NCBI RefSeq assembly: GCF_028737255.1
Contig: NZ_JAQZAN010000001.1
Span: forward strand, 186,001 to 250,000
Direction: 5' to 3'
From: Actinomycetospora straminea
GTDB lineage: Bacteria; Actinomycetota; Actinomycetes; Mycobacteriales; Pseudonocardiaceae
Length of the DNA: 64,000 bases
Shown: positions 8,348 to 16,435 of the stretch, piece by piece
How the letters are laid out: every line of letters starts with the position of its first letter
How positions within the stretch are numbered: the first letter of the stretch is position 1
Made by a program: the position numbers and the translations under genes
Notes under the pieces: model-generated
Told to the model about the DNA's origin: nothing
What the model saw: only the letters and a program-made list of their open reading frames with translations
Database searches by the model: none

Positions 8348-8806
8348 TCAGGCGCCTGCGGACAGGAATTCCGCGGGCGGCGCGGGGGTCGGCAGCGCCC
8401 CGCACTGCCACAGCGCACCGAGCTCGTCGCGGACACCCCAGTGCTCGGCGAGCCGCCCGTCGCGCACGACGTAGAGGTGCATCGTCTCCATCGCGAACGG
8501 CCGGCCCGTCGGCGGGAAGCCGAGGTGGTCCGACGTCGAGACGCCGTGCACGATCGCCCGCGCGGCGACCCGGTCGCCCTGCGCGACCACCTGGCGGATC
8601 TCGTAGCGGATGCGCAGCACGTCCTTGAGCCACCGCATGGTGGTGACGTAGGCCTCGCGTCCCCGCGGCATCCAGGGCGGGGCGCCGTGGTCGACGAAGT
8701 CCTCGGTCACGAGGTCACCGATGCGCTCGATCTCGCCGGCCTCGAAGTGCGCGATCACCTGCCGGGCGAGGGCCTCGGCGGTGGTCATGGTCTGTGTGTT
8801 CGTCAT
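8348..8806 (-). CDS. SnoaL/NTF2-like ester cyclase-type protein
   Basis: 152 aa in the cone-shaped alpha+beta barrel family. AEALARQVIAHFEAGEIERIGDLVTEDFVDHGAPP at the start and the later VHLY-type strand (METMHLYVVRDGRLAEHWGVRDE) are characteristic of the SnoaL-like polyketide cyclase/predicted ester cyclase group. Two ATG codons lie within six codons of each other; the first was taken. It precedes the TetR gene on the same strand by 15 bases and may form one unit with TetR and the hydrolase. The substrate is unknown. Confidence 0.85.
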   Translation of the reverse strand: MTNTQTMTTAEALARQVIAHFEAGEIERIGDLVTEDFVDHGAPPWMPRGREAYVTTMRWLKDVLRIRYEIRQVVAQGDRVAARAIVHGVSTSDHLGFPPTGRPFAMETMHLYVVRDGRLAEHWGVRDELGALWQCGALPTPAPPAEFLSAGA

Positions 8807-8910
8807 GGAACGAGGTTCGACCGAATCCGGGCGGCACCGCCACGATCATGGAGCAACCGGGGTCGCCGTTCCACCGGGCCGGGGACGCCGGCCGGTCCTA
8901 GGGTCCCGGC

Positions 8911-9660
8911 GTGACGCTGTGGCACGCGGTGCTCATCGCCGTCGCCGGCGTGTGGGCGGGGACCATCAACACGGTGGTCGGGTCGGGCACGCTCGTCACG
9001 TTCCCCGTGCTCGTGGCGCTGGGCTACCCGCCGGTGACGGCGACGACGTCGAACGCGATCGGCCTGGTCCCGGGCTCGATCACGGGCGCGTGGGGCTACC
9101 GCCACGAGATCACCGGCGCCCGCCGCCAGCTCGTGGCGTGGTCGGTGTGCTCGGCGCTCGGGGCGATCGGCGGCACGGCGCTGCTGCTCTCGCTGCCCGA
9201 GGACGCCTTCGAGACGATCGTGCCGTTCCTCGTCGGGATCGCGCTGGTGCTCGTGGTGGTCCAGCCGGTGCTGACCCGCCGGCTCGCACGGACCCCGGCC
9301 GCCTCCCGCCGCACCTGGCCGCTCTACCCGCTGATCTTCCTCGTCGGCGTCTACGGCGGGTACTTCACCGCCGCGCAGGGGATCCTGCTGGTCGGCGTCA
9401 TGGGCCTGCTGCTCACCGAGCCCCTCCAGCGGCTCAACGGCTACAAGAACGTCCTCGCGGCCGTGGTCAACGTCGTCGCGGGCGCCGTCTACGCCGTCGT
9501 GGCCCCGATCAGCTGGCCGGTCGTCGCGATCCTGGCCGTGAGCTCGACGATCGGCGGGCTGCTCGGGGCGAGGGTCGGCCGGCGCCTGTCCCCCACGGTC
9601 CTGCGCGCGGTGATCGTGGTCGTGGGGCTCGTGGCGATCGTGCGGCTGGTGACGGAGTGA
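8911..9660 (+). CDS. TauE/SafE-family membrane permease
   Basis: 249 aa, about eight membrane helices. The repeat signature AGTINTVVGSGTLVTFPVL near residues 16-34 and the second-half counterpart VGVYGGYFTAAQGILLV near 146-162 match the duplicated TauE/SafE sulfite exporter domain (formerly DUF81). These proteins move sulfonates or sulfite across the membrane; the actual substrate is not shown here. GTG start, divergent from the SnoaL gene. A strong hairpin follows. Confidence 0.9.
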   Translation: MTLWHAVLIAVAGVWAGTINTVVGSGTLVTFPVLVALGYPPVTATTSNAIGLVPGSITGAWGYRHEITGARRQLVAWSVCSALGAIGGTALLLSLPEDAFETIVPFLVGIALVLVVVQPVLTRRLARTPAASRRTWPLYPLIFLVGVYGGYFTAAQGILLVGVMGLLLTEPLQRLNGYKNVLAAVVNVVAGAVYAVVAPISWPVVAILAVSSTIGGLLGARVGRRLSPTVLRAVIVVVGLVAIVRLVTE

Positions 9661-9740
9661 CGGTCCCGTCGACGACGACGCCGAGGAGCCCTGTCGGCGA
9701 CACCGTGGGCCACGGGGCCGCTGCCCCCGGGGGCGCGCAC

Positions 9741-9765
9741 GACCCGTGTCCTCGGGACACGGGTC
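9741..9765 (+). terminator. Hairpin terminator downstream of TauE gene
   Basis: Perfect 10-base arms (9741-9750 and 9756-9765) enclose a 5-base loop CTCGG, 80 bases after the TauE stop. No long U tract follows, as is usual at high GC. Confidence 0.6.
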
Positions 9766-9791
9766 GACGACGTCGACGACGCGGTCGGTCC

Positions 9792-9992
9792 GTGCTCCGG
9801 CAGTGCTCCGACCGCGCGGGCACGACCGTGCGGGCGTGGGAGGCCGGCACCGGGAGCCTCGTCCTGCTCCGCGGGCCGGGGCTCGCCGGAGTCGAGGACG
9901 GCCGGCCGCTGCACGCCGTCGACGGCCCGCGCGAGGGACGCCGGACGTCGGTGACGTTCCGCGCCACCGGCACGCGGGATCTGTCCGTGTGA
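9792..9992 (+). pseudogene. C-terminal remnant of a 2OG-Fe(II) dioxygenase-like protein
   Basis: An open frame of 66 residues ends at a TGA. Its sequence has GSLVLLRGPGLAGVEDGR, then PLHAVDGP, then RRTSVTFRA. The last two blocks resemble the C-terminal His and Arg motifs that bind iron and 2-oxoglutarate in small Fe(II)/2OG oxygenases. No N-terminal double-stranded beta-helix strands precede it; a hairpin terminator lies directly upstream. It is either a decayed gene end or a short free-standing ORF with no clear ribosome site. The rest of 9661-10028 holds no gene I can support. Confidence 0.45.
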
Positions 9993-10028
9993 CGCATCGA
10001 CCACGAAGATGGGCCGTGAGGAGGTGCC

Positions 10029-12791
10029 GTGCCCGCCGAGCCCGAGGTGATCGGTCGCGCCGACGAGCGCGCCGAGCTCGCCGCCGCCGTCGACCCGCGG
10101 CGCCGCGACGGCACCGTGACGGTCCTCGCCGGCGAGCCGGGCAGCGGGAAGTCGACGCTGCTCGACGAGGTCGCGGCCGCGTCGACGCGCCGGGTGCTGC
10201 GCACGGCCGGGGTCGAGGGCGACGCCGTGCTCCCGTTCGCGGCGGCCGCCGACCTGCTGCTCCCGCTGATGAAGCACGCCGACGGCCTGCCCGACGTGCA
10301 GCGGGAGGCGCTCGAGGTCGCGCTGGCGCTGCGCGCCGGCGTCGTCGGGAGCCCGCTCGCGGTGTGCGCGGCCGCGCTGGCGACGCTCGCCGCCGCGGCC
10401 GACGACGAGCCGCTGCTGCTCGTCGTCGACGACTTCCCCTGGATCGACGCGCCGTCCCAGCAGGTCCTGCTGTTCGTCGCCCGGCGCCTCGCCCCGGAAC
10501 GGATCGCGCTGGTGCTGTCGGTGCGCTCCGAGGTGCCCGTCGACCCCGCGGTGTGGCGGCTGCCGACGATCGAGCTCCCCCCGCTGACGCCCGACGAGAG
10601 CCGGGAGCTCGTGGCGGCGCTGCCGGTGCGGGCGTCGCCGCGGGTCGTGGAGACGATCGTGGAGCGGTGCGCGGGCAACCCGCTCGCCGTCGTCGAGATC
10701 GCGCGGGCCGCCGGCCCCGAGCTCCTCGTCCCCGGCGACGCGGCGACGCCGGCGCTGCCGCCCGGCTCGGCGCTCGAGCGCACCTGGTCGGCCGCGATCG
10801 ACGCGCTCCCCACCGCGAGCAGGACCGCGCTCGCGGTGCTCGCCCTCGGCCGGACCACGTCCCGCGAGCAGCTCGACCCCGTCTTCGCCGACCTCGGGAT
10901 CGCCGACGACGACCTGCTCCCCGCGGAACGCCGGCGGCTCGTGACGCGTGACGGCGACGAGGCGTGCCTGCGCCACGGCCTGCTCCGGCCCCTGGTCGCG
11001 GCCCGGACCTCGCGGACGCTCCGCCGCCGTGTGCTCGACGGCCTCGCCCGCCACGCCCCGCCCGACCTCGCGGTCTGGTACCTCGCCGAGGCCACCGAAC
11101 CGCCGGACGACGACCTCGCGACCCGTCTCGTCGAGGCCGCGCACACCGCCCGCCAGCGCGCGGGTCTCCTGGCCGCCGCACGGACCTGGGCGCGCGCCGC
11201 GGACTTCACCGCCGACCCGACGCGGCGCGCCGAGCGCCTGCTCGCCGCGGCCACCGACTCGTCGCTGTCGGGGGGCGCGGAGCAGGCGGTCCGCTGGTGC
11301 GAGGAAGCGCTCGCCCTCCGCGACGACGTCGGGTTCGCCGCCGAGGTCGAGGTCGTCCGCTCCCGCTCGCTGACCTGGCTCGACCCGACGCGCGCGGTGG
11401 ACCTCGCTCTCCGGACCGCCGAGGCCGTGCAGCCCCTCGACACGCGGGCGGCGATGCGCCTCCACGGCGAGGCGATCATGCCGCTGACGATGCTGGCGCG
11501 GCTGCGCGAGGCGGAGTCGGTCGCCGACCGCGCGCGGGCCCTGCCCGTCGACGCCGACTTCGTGACGCTCACCGAGATCTGCCACACCTACACGCTGCGG
11601 GGACGGTGGGACGAGGCGAACGCCCTGCTCGATGACTTCCTCCGCCGCGCCGACGACGCCGACCCGCTGTGGGACGCGGCGGCGCTGGCCGGCGGGGCGC
11701 AGGCCGCCGTGTACCTCGAGCGGCCCGAGGACGGGCGCCGTCTCGTCAGCCCCGTGGCGACCACCGCGCGGCGGGCCGGGGCTCCGCTGCTCCTGGCCTA
11801 CGCCCTCGGGGTGCGCGGCGAGATCGACTGGTGGGCCGGGCGCTGGCCCGCCGCGTACGCCGACGTCACGGAGGCCGTGGCGTGGGCCGACGAGCTCGGC
11901 CAGCGCCACAGCAAGGCCTTCGGTCTGACGCTCCTCGCCCGCCTCGAGGCCGCCCGCGGCGACGTCGGGACGAGCCGCGAGCACGCCGAGGAGGGGCTGC
12001 GCATCGCCGGTTCCCTCGGCGTCGCCAGCCTCCACGGCTACGCCGCCGCCGCCCTCGGTGCCGCGGCCCTCGCCGTCGCCGACGTCCCGACCGCCATGGC
12101 CCACCTCACCCGGGCCCGCACCCTCGTCGAGCGCCAGGGGTCCGTCTGCGACGTCGCCATCCCGTTCGCCGGCGACCTCGTCGACGCCACCGCCCGCAGC
12201 GGCGACCGCGCGGCCGCCGAGGACGCCGTGGCCTGGGTCGCCGCGAACGCGCAGCGCACCGGGTCGGCGTACGCCGAGGCGATGGCGGCCCGCGGGCGCG
12301 GCCTGCTCGCCGACGACCGCGAGCAGGCCGAGCACTGGTTCGCCGCCGCGCACCGCGCCCACGCCCGCCTGGTCGCCCCCTACGAGCGCGCCCGGACGTT
12401 GCTCGCCCACGCCGAGGTCCGCCGGCGCTGGCGGCGTCCCGGCGCGGCCCGCCCGTTGCTGCTCGAGGCGGAGGGCGCGCTGGCCGCGCTGGGCGCCCGC
12501 CCGTGGGTCGAGCGTGCCCGGACGGAGCTCGCCGCGACCGGGCACCGCGGCGCGGTGCCCGAGGCGGCGGAGGAGAACAGGCTCGAGTCGCTCACCCCGC
12601 AGGAGTTCCAGGTCGCGCGCGCCGTCGCCGAAGGGCTCTCCAACGTCGAGACCTCGTCGGCGCTGTTCGTCTCGCGCAAGACCGTCGAGGCCCACCTGAC
12701 GCGGATCTATCGCAAGCTCGGCGTGCGCTCGCGGACCGAGCTCGCCGCGGAGTTCACGCGGCGTCGCGACGCAGGCGAGGGACCTCCCTAG
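10029..12791 (+). CDS. LAL-type LuxR transcriptional regulator with N-terminal AAA ATPase
   Basis: 920 aa, typical of MalT-like large ATP-binding LuxR regulators. Walker A AGEPGSGKST is at 34-43, Walker B LLLVVDDFP near 131-139. A central helical TPR-like region rich in Ala-Arg follows. The C-terminal LuxR helix-turn-helix runs from LTPQEFQVARAVAEG (about 853) through SRKTVEAHLTRIYRKLG. GTG start with AGGAGG about 5 bases upstream. It is followed by a VOC protein on the same strand after a short hairpin. The inducer and regulon are not visible, but the two flanking genes are candidates. Confidence 0.93.
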   Translation: MPAEPEVIGRADERAELAAAVDPRRRDGTVTVLAGEPGSGKSTLLDEVAAASTRRVLRTAGVEGDAVLPFAAAADLLLPLMKHADGLPDVQREALEVALALRAGVVGSPLAVCAAALATLAAAADDEPLLLVVDDFPWIDAPSQQVLLFVARRLAPERIALVLSVRSEVPVDPAVWRLPTIELPPLTPDESRELVAALPVRASPRVVETIVERCAGNPLAVVEIARAAGPELLVPGDAATPALPPGSALERTWSAAIDALPTASRTALAVLALGRTTSREQLDPVFADLGIADDDLLPAERRRLVTRDGDEACLRHGLLRPLVAARTSRTLRRRVLDGLARHAPPDLAVWYLAEATEPPDDDLATRLVEAAHTARQRAGLLAAARTWARAADFTADPTRRAERLLAAATDSSLSGGAEQAVRWCEEALALRDDVGFAAEVEVVRSRSLTWLDPTRAVDLALRTAEAVQPLDTRAAMRLHGEAIMPLTMLARLREAESVADRARALPVDADFVTLTEICHTYTLRGRWDEANALLDDFLRRADDADPLWDAAALAGGAQAAVYLERPEDGRRLVSPVATTARRAGAPLLLAYALGVRGEIDWWAGRWPAAYADVTEAVAWADELGQRHSKAFGLTLLARLEAARGDVGTSREHAEEGLRIAGSLGVASLHGYAAAALGAAALAVADVPTAMAHLTRARTLVERQGSVCDVAIPFAGDLVDATARSGDRAAAEDAVAWVAANAQRTGSAYAEAMAARGRGLLADDREQAEHWFAAAHRAHARLVAPYERARTLLAHAEVRRRWRRPGAARPLLLEAEGALAALGARPWVERARTELAATGHRGAVPEAAEENRLESLTPQEFQVARAVAEGLSNVETSSALFVSRKTVEAHLTRIYRKLGVRSRTELAAEFTRRRDAGEGPP

Positions 12792-12804
12792 TACCGCGCT
12801 CAAC

Positions 12805-12824
12805 CATCACTCGACAGAGTGATG
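12805..12824 (+). promoter_or_regulatory. Short hairpin/dyad between LAL regulator and VOC gene
   Basis: CATCACTC and GAGTGATG are complementary 8-base arms around the loop GACA. It lies 14 bases past the regulator stop and 42 before the VOC start, so it could be a weak terminator or an operator. Confidence 0.4.
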
Positions 12825-12865
12825 AGCGAACACGGAAGGTACTCGGGTCGGAGGAGGTGGAGACG

Positions 12866-13264
12866 GTGATCGGCACCGAACGGCCGCAGTTCACCGGGTT
12901 CCACCACTACTCCCCGGCGATCACGGACGTCGACACCAGCGCGGCCTGGTACGAGCGGGTGCTGGGTCTGACCCGGACCACGGCGCCGTGCCCGGAGGAC
13001 GAGGGCACGGAGACGGTCGTGCTGTCCGACCCCGACTCCGGGGTCGCGATCCAGCTGAAGGCCCCGGCCCTCGGCCGGCGTCACAGCCACACCGGCTTCT
13101 CGGTGGCGAGCCGTTCGCAGCTCGACACGTGGGCGACGTGGCTCGACGGCCTCGGGATCGCGCACGGCGGCGTCGTCGACGTCGGCGAGCCGGAGCCGTA
13201 CGCCTACCTCGTGTTCCGGGATCCGGACGACGTCCCCTTGGTGCTGGTGCACGTGGGGGTGTGA
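12866..13264 (+). CDS. VOC-family protein (glyoxalase/bleomycin resistance/dioxygenase fold)
   Basis: 132 aa. The paired beta-alpha-beta-beta-beta units are visible: FTGFHHYSPAITDVDTSAAWYERVLG in the first, HSHTGFSVASRSQLDTWATWL in the second, and YLVFRDPDDVPLVLVHV as the closing strand with the typical FRDPDD metal-side loop. The GTG at 12866 has GGAGGAGG about 9 bases upstream; another GTG three codons earlier is also possible. Proteins of this kind bind divalent metals and small hydrophobic or electrophilic ligands. The specific reaction is unknown. Confidence 0.85.
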   Translation: MIGTERPQFTGFHHYSPAITDVDTSAAWYERVLGLTRTTAPCPEDEGTETVVLSDPDSGVAIQLKAPALGRRHSHTGFSVASRSQLDTWATWLDGLGIAHGGVVDVGEPEPYAYLVFRDPDDVPLVLVHVGV

Positions 13265-13373
13265 GTCCAGCACGGCCGCGGAGCGCGGTGCACACGTCGG
13301 AGAGGCGCCGGGGGGCGCGGGACGGCGTGGCGCGGGGACGACGTCGGGGGGCGTCGGCACCGGCTCCGCGTTC

Positions 13374-13410
13374 CCGGCTCCGGCGGCTCGGGGGGAGCCG
13401 CCGGAGCCGG
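13374..13410. terminator. Bidirectional terminator between VOC gene and small membrane protein
   Basis: Perfect 16-base arms (13374-13389 and 13395-13410) with a GGGGG loop lie between convergent genes. This is one of the strongest stems in the window. Confidence 0.75.
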
Positions 13411-13416
13411 GCGTGC

Positions 13417-13722
13417 TCACCCCTCGGTCGGCGCCTGCCCGCGCGACCGCCGGTGAGCGGCTTCCTCCGCCTCGTCGTGCGCGCCGTCCCGCGGAGCGGG
13501 CACCGCGGGACCCTCCGACTCGCCCGGCCAGCCGTGGGCGCGCGAGGACCCGACCTCGGCGGCCTCGACGTTCGCCAGGACCCGCGCCACGACGAGCGCG
13601 ACGACCGCGCCGACGACGAACCACAGCACGACCGCGCCCAGTACCCACCACAGCGTCGACGTCGCCACGGTCGCCCCCACGGCCGTCAGGGGTCGCCACG
13701 CGACCCCTCCCCCGCCCGTCAC
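13417..13722 (-). CDS. Small single-TM or two-TM membrane protein
   Basis: 101 aa. A long hydrophobic region (about 12-50, containing TLWWVLGAVVLWFVVGAVVA and ALVVARVLA nearby) is followed by an acidic and Arg-rich soluble tail. It is convergent with the VOC gene. No domain is recognised; the confidence rests on the coherent hydrophobic/hydrophilic layout and the clean flanking terminator. Confidence 0.6.
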   Translation of the reverse strand: MTGGGGVAWRPLTAVGATVATSTLWWVLGAVVLWFVVGAVVALVVARVLANVEAAEVGSSRAHGWPGESEGPAVPAPRDGAHDEAEEAAHRRSRGQAPTEG

Positions 13723-13876
13723 CCCCCGTGACGAGTCGAGGACCCATGATGGGGCCTCCGCGCCTCGATCAGGGCAGCGGTGCTATCACGAAGCGGTGAC
13801 ACCGGCGCCGGCACCGCGGCTCCTGCTGCTCCCCTCGATGGCCTACCGTGACGCCGGTGATCGAGCGGGTCCCCGC

Positions 13877-14683
13877 GTGAGGACGAGTCGCCGCGGCTTC
13901 CTGGTCGCGAGCGCGCTGGCGGCGGTCGCCCTGGGTGCCTGCAGCACCCCGGACGCGGTAGCCGCCCGTCCCGAGGGTCTCCTCGACCCCCAGCGCCGCC
14001 GGGTCGCCGACGCCGTCATCAGCACGTTCGAGAACTCGACGGTCGACCTCCCCTACGCGCAGGCCCAGCGTCTCGGCGACGGCCGGGGCATCACGGCGGG
14101 CCGCGCCGGGTTCACCAGCGGCACCCGCGACCTGCTGCTCGTGGTGCGGCGGTACGAGGCGAGCGCCGGCGGGGCGACGCCGCTGACCCGGTTCGTGCGG
14201 CCGCTGGAGCGGATCGACGCCGCGGGAGGCGGGTCGAGCACGCGCGGGCTCGACGGCTTCGAGGACGTGTGGCGCACGACGTCGCAGACCGACCCGCGGC
14301 TGGACCAGGCCCAGGACGCCGTCTACGACGAGCTGTACTTCCGTCCCGCGATGGACCTCGCGCGGGGCGCGGGGCAGGTCACGGGGCTGGGCCAGCTCGT
14401 CGTGCTCGACACCGCCGTCCAGCACGGGCGGGGCGGCCCCGACGGGCTGCAGGCGCTGATCACCGAGACCGGCGCCCAGCCCGACCCCACCACCTGGCTC
14501 GGCCGCTTCCTCCAGGTCCGCCGCGCCCACCTGCAGGACCCGGCGAACGAGGAGACGACCGAGGTGTGGCGGGAATCCATCCCGCGCGTCGACACCCTCG
14601 AGACCCTGCTGCGCAAGCGGCGCTTCGAGCTGGACACGCCCCTGACGTGGGACTTCGCGGGCGACCGGTTCAGCCTCGCCTGA
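13877..14683 (+). CDS. csn: Tat-exported GH46 chitosanase
   Basis: 268 aa from this GTG. The N-terminus has a twin-arginine signal (SRRGFL, residues 4-9), then a hydrophobic stretch ending in LGACS, which is also lipobox-like. The mature domain has the GH46 hallmarks: ISTFENST with the catalytic Glu52, and LGDGRGITAGRAGFT with the second catalytic Asp68. These are followed by QDAVYDELYF, VVLDTAVQHG and the WRES..RVDTL block. The enzyme hydrolyses beta-1,4 links in chitosan outside the cell. Alternative in-frame starts at 13796 and 13838 would only lengthen the leader. Interestingly, the window also encodes polysaccharide deacetylases, which could generate de-N-acetylated substrate. Confidence 0.88.
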   Translation: MRTSRRGFLVASALAAVALGACSTPDAVAARPEGLLDPQRRRVADAVISTFENSTVDLPYAQAQRLGDGRGITAGRAGFTSGTRDLLLVVRRYEASAGGATPLTRFVRPLERIDAAGGGSSTRGLDGFEDVWRTTSQTDPRLDQAQDAVYDELYFRPAMDLARGAGQVTGLGQLVVLDTAVQHGRGGPDGLQALITETGAQPDPTTWLGRFLQVRRAHLQDPANEETTEVWRESIPRVDTLETLLRKRRFELDTPLTWDFAGDRFSLA

Positions 14684-14686
14684 GAC

Positions 14687-16330
14687 TCACGCGACGCGGT
14701 CCGCCAGGGTCCGCAGGCCGTCGGGCGCCGGGTCGCCCCCCGCGGCGGTCGCACGGACCTCGACCACGAGGGTCCCCCGGGCCGCCACGAGCGTGCGGGC
14801 GTCCGACCCGTCGAGCGCCTCGGCCCGCTCCTGCGCCGCCGCGCTGCTCGCGGTCGACGTGATCGTCGCGGTCAACAGGGTCGTCGACCCGCCGGTGACG
14901 GTGCAGGTCACGGAGGTCCCCGAGCCGCTCGAGGCGACGTCCAGCCCTTCGGCGGGGACGCCGATCGCCCGTGCCACGGCCGTCGGGTCGAAGGCGCGTG
15001 CGCAGAGCCCCGGCGGGACCGCCGCCGGCCGGGGCGTCGTGGTCGTGCTCGTGGTGAGCGGGGTCGTCGTGCTCGTGGTGGGCGGCGTCGTGGTCGTCGA
15101 TGACGTCGGGCTGGCGGGCGAGCTCACCGGCGGCGAGGTGGACGTGGCGCCGGTCGTGGTCGTGCCGGTCGTGGTCGTTCCCGTCGGGGCCGTGCCGCTC
15201 GTGCTCGCGCCCGGCGTCGTCGTGCCCGCCGCGCTCGTGCCCGTCGCATCGGGCGTGGTCGTGCCGTTCGCCGAGGGCGAGGTCGCCTCACCCACCGGCG
15301 GCGGCACGACCCCCAGCGACGCCTCACCCGGAGGCGCCGGCACGACCGGCGGGGCCGGCACCACGATCGGCGTTGTCCCCACCTCTGGCAGCGCGAGCGG
15401 CTCCGGCGCGACGGGCGCGTCGAGGGGCCCCGGCTCCGCGAACCCCTCCGGCGCGACCCCCTCCGGCGCGCCGTCCACCGGGAAGGACGAGGCCGTGTCC
15501 CCCGCGAGCGCCAGGTCCGCGGCCCCCGACGGGTCGTCGGGCAGCACGGTGACGCCGCCGTCGTAGAGCGCGGCCCACCGCAAGACCGTGTCGACGTAGC
15601 TGTCGGAGTGGTTGTAGCGGAACACCGCGGCGCGCAGCTGGCCCGGATTCGCCAGGTCGAGCCCGCCGGCACACAGGTAGCGGCCCGTCGACACCGTCGC
15701 GTCGTGGACGTTGTCCGGGTCCGCGCGGCCGTCGGCATTGCCGTCGGCGCCGTAGGTCGCGAACGTCCCGGGGATGAACTGGGTGGGCCCGACGGCCCGG
15801 TCCCACACGTTGTCGCCGTCGAGGAGGCCGTCGTCGGTGTCGACGATCGCGGCGTTGGCGCCGGTGCCGTCGAGCCGCGGCCCGAGGATCGGCGACAGCG
15901 TCGTCCCGGTGGCGTCGATGGCGCCGCCGCGCGCGTGGTCGGACTCGACCTTGCCGATCCCCGCCACCAGCGACCACGACAGCCGGCACGACGGCGCGCT
16001 CTGCGCCAGCTGCTCGGCGGCGCCGTGGTAGGCGGTCAGCACCTCGCCGGGGATGCCCGGGTGCTCGGGGAAGGCCGGCACACCGACGTCGGGCAGGACG
16101 AGCTCGGGTGCGGGCCCGGGCAGGAGGTGGTCGGGGAGCCGGCCGGTGGCGCCGAGCGGGCTGGTGTCGGGCGGCGGCAGGGCCGCGACCGTCGTCGCCG
16201 ACTCCCGCGATCCGGCGGCGGCGAGCGACGCCAGCAGCACGGCGAGCACCGCCCACGCCGCCACCCGACGTCGACGGACAGCCGCCGTACGGCGCGCCCG
16301 GTGCGCACCGCCCCCCGATGACCGATCCAC
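14687..16330 (-). CDS. Secreted MltB-like lytic transglycosylase with long Ser/Thr/Pro linker
   Basis: About 547 aa from the GTG at 16330, chosen because GGGGGGAA lies about 6 bases upstream; a longer frame to 16417 exists. A signal anchor (AAWAVLAVLLASLAAAG) leads to a transglycosylase domain. It shows SWSLVAGIGKVESDHARGG, with the catalytic Glu in VESDH, and GPTQFIPGTFATYGADGNADG. These are typical of actinobacterial SLT_2/MltB-like peptidoglycan-cleaving enzymes. The middle is a long Pro/Val/Ala and then Thr/Ser/Gly-rich low-complexity stretch. A C-terminal domain of about 110 residues follows with two Cys (GLCARAF, VTCTVTGG). It is convergent with the chitosanase. Confidence 0.88.
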   Translation of the reverse strand: MDRSSGGGAHRARRTAAVRRRRVAAWAVLAVLLASLAAAGSRESATTVAALPPPDTSPLGATGRLPDHLLPGPAPELVLPDVGVPAFPEHPGIPGEVLTAYHGAAEQLAQSAPSCRLSWSLVAGIGKVESDHARGGAIDATGTTLSPILGPRLDGTGANAAIVDTDDGLLDGDNVWDRAVGPTQFIPGTFATYGADGNADGRADPDNVHDATVSTGRYLCAGGLDLANPGQLRAAVFRYNHSDSYVDTVLRWAALYDGGVTVLPDDPSGAADLALAGDTASSFPVDGAPEGVAPEGFAEPGPLDAPVAPEPLALPEVGTTPIVVPAPPVVPAPPGEASLGVVPPPVGEATSPSANGTTTPDATGTSAAGTTTPGASTSGTAPTGTTTTGTTTTGATSTSPPVSSPASPTSSTTTTPPTTSTTTPLTTSTTTTPRPAAVPPGLCARAFDPTAVARAIGVPAEGLDVASSGSGTSVTCTVTGGSTTLLTATITSTASSAAAQERAEALDGSDARTLVAARGTLVVEVRATAAGGDPAPDGLRTLADRVA

Positions 16331-16435
16331 GCGTTCCCCCCGGAACCGCCGACGCGCCGCCGGCTCACGGCGGGAGTCGGCCCGCCGATGCTCGTCGTTA
16401 CCCGGACGCCCCGCCACCCCACCGACGGGTGGTCC

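Noticed and set aside
9489-12803. 1,104-codon frame antisense to the LAL regulator
   Set aside because: Repetitive Gly/Arg/Val composition without motifs; the opposite strand has complete Walker and LuxR motifs.
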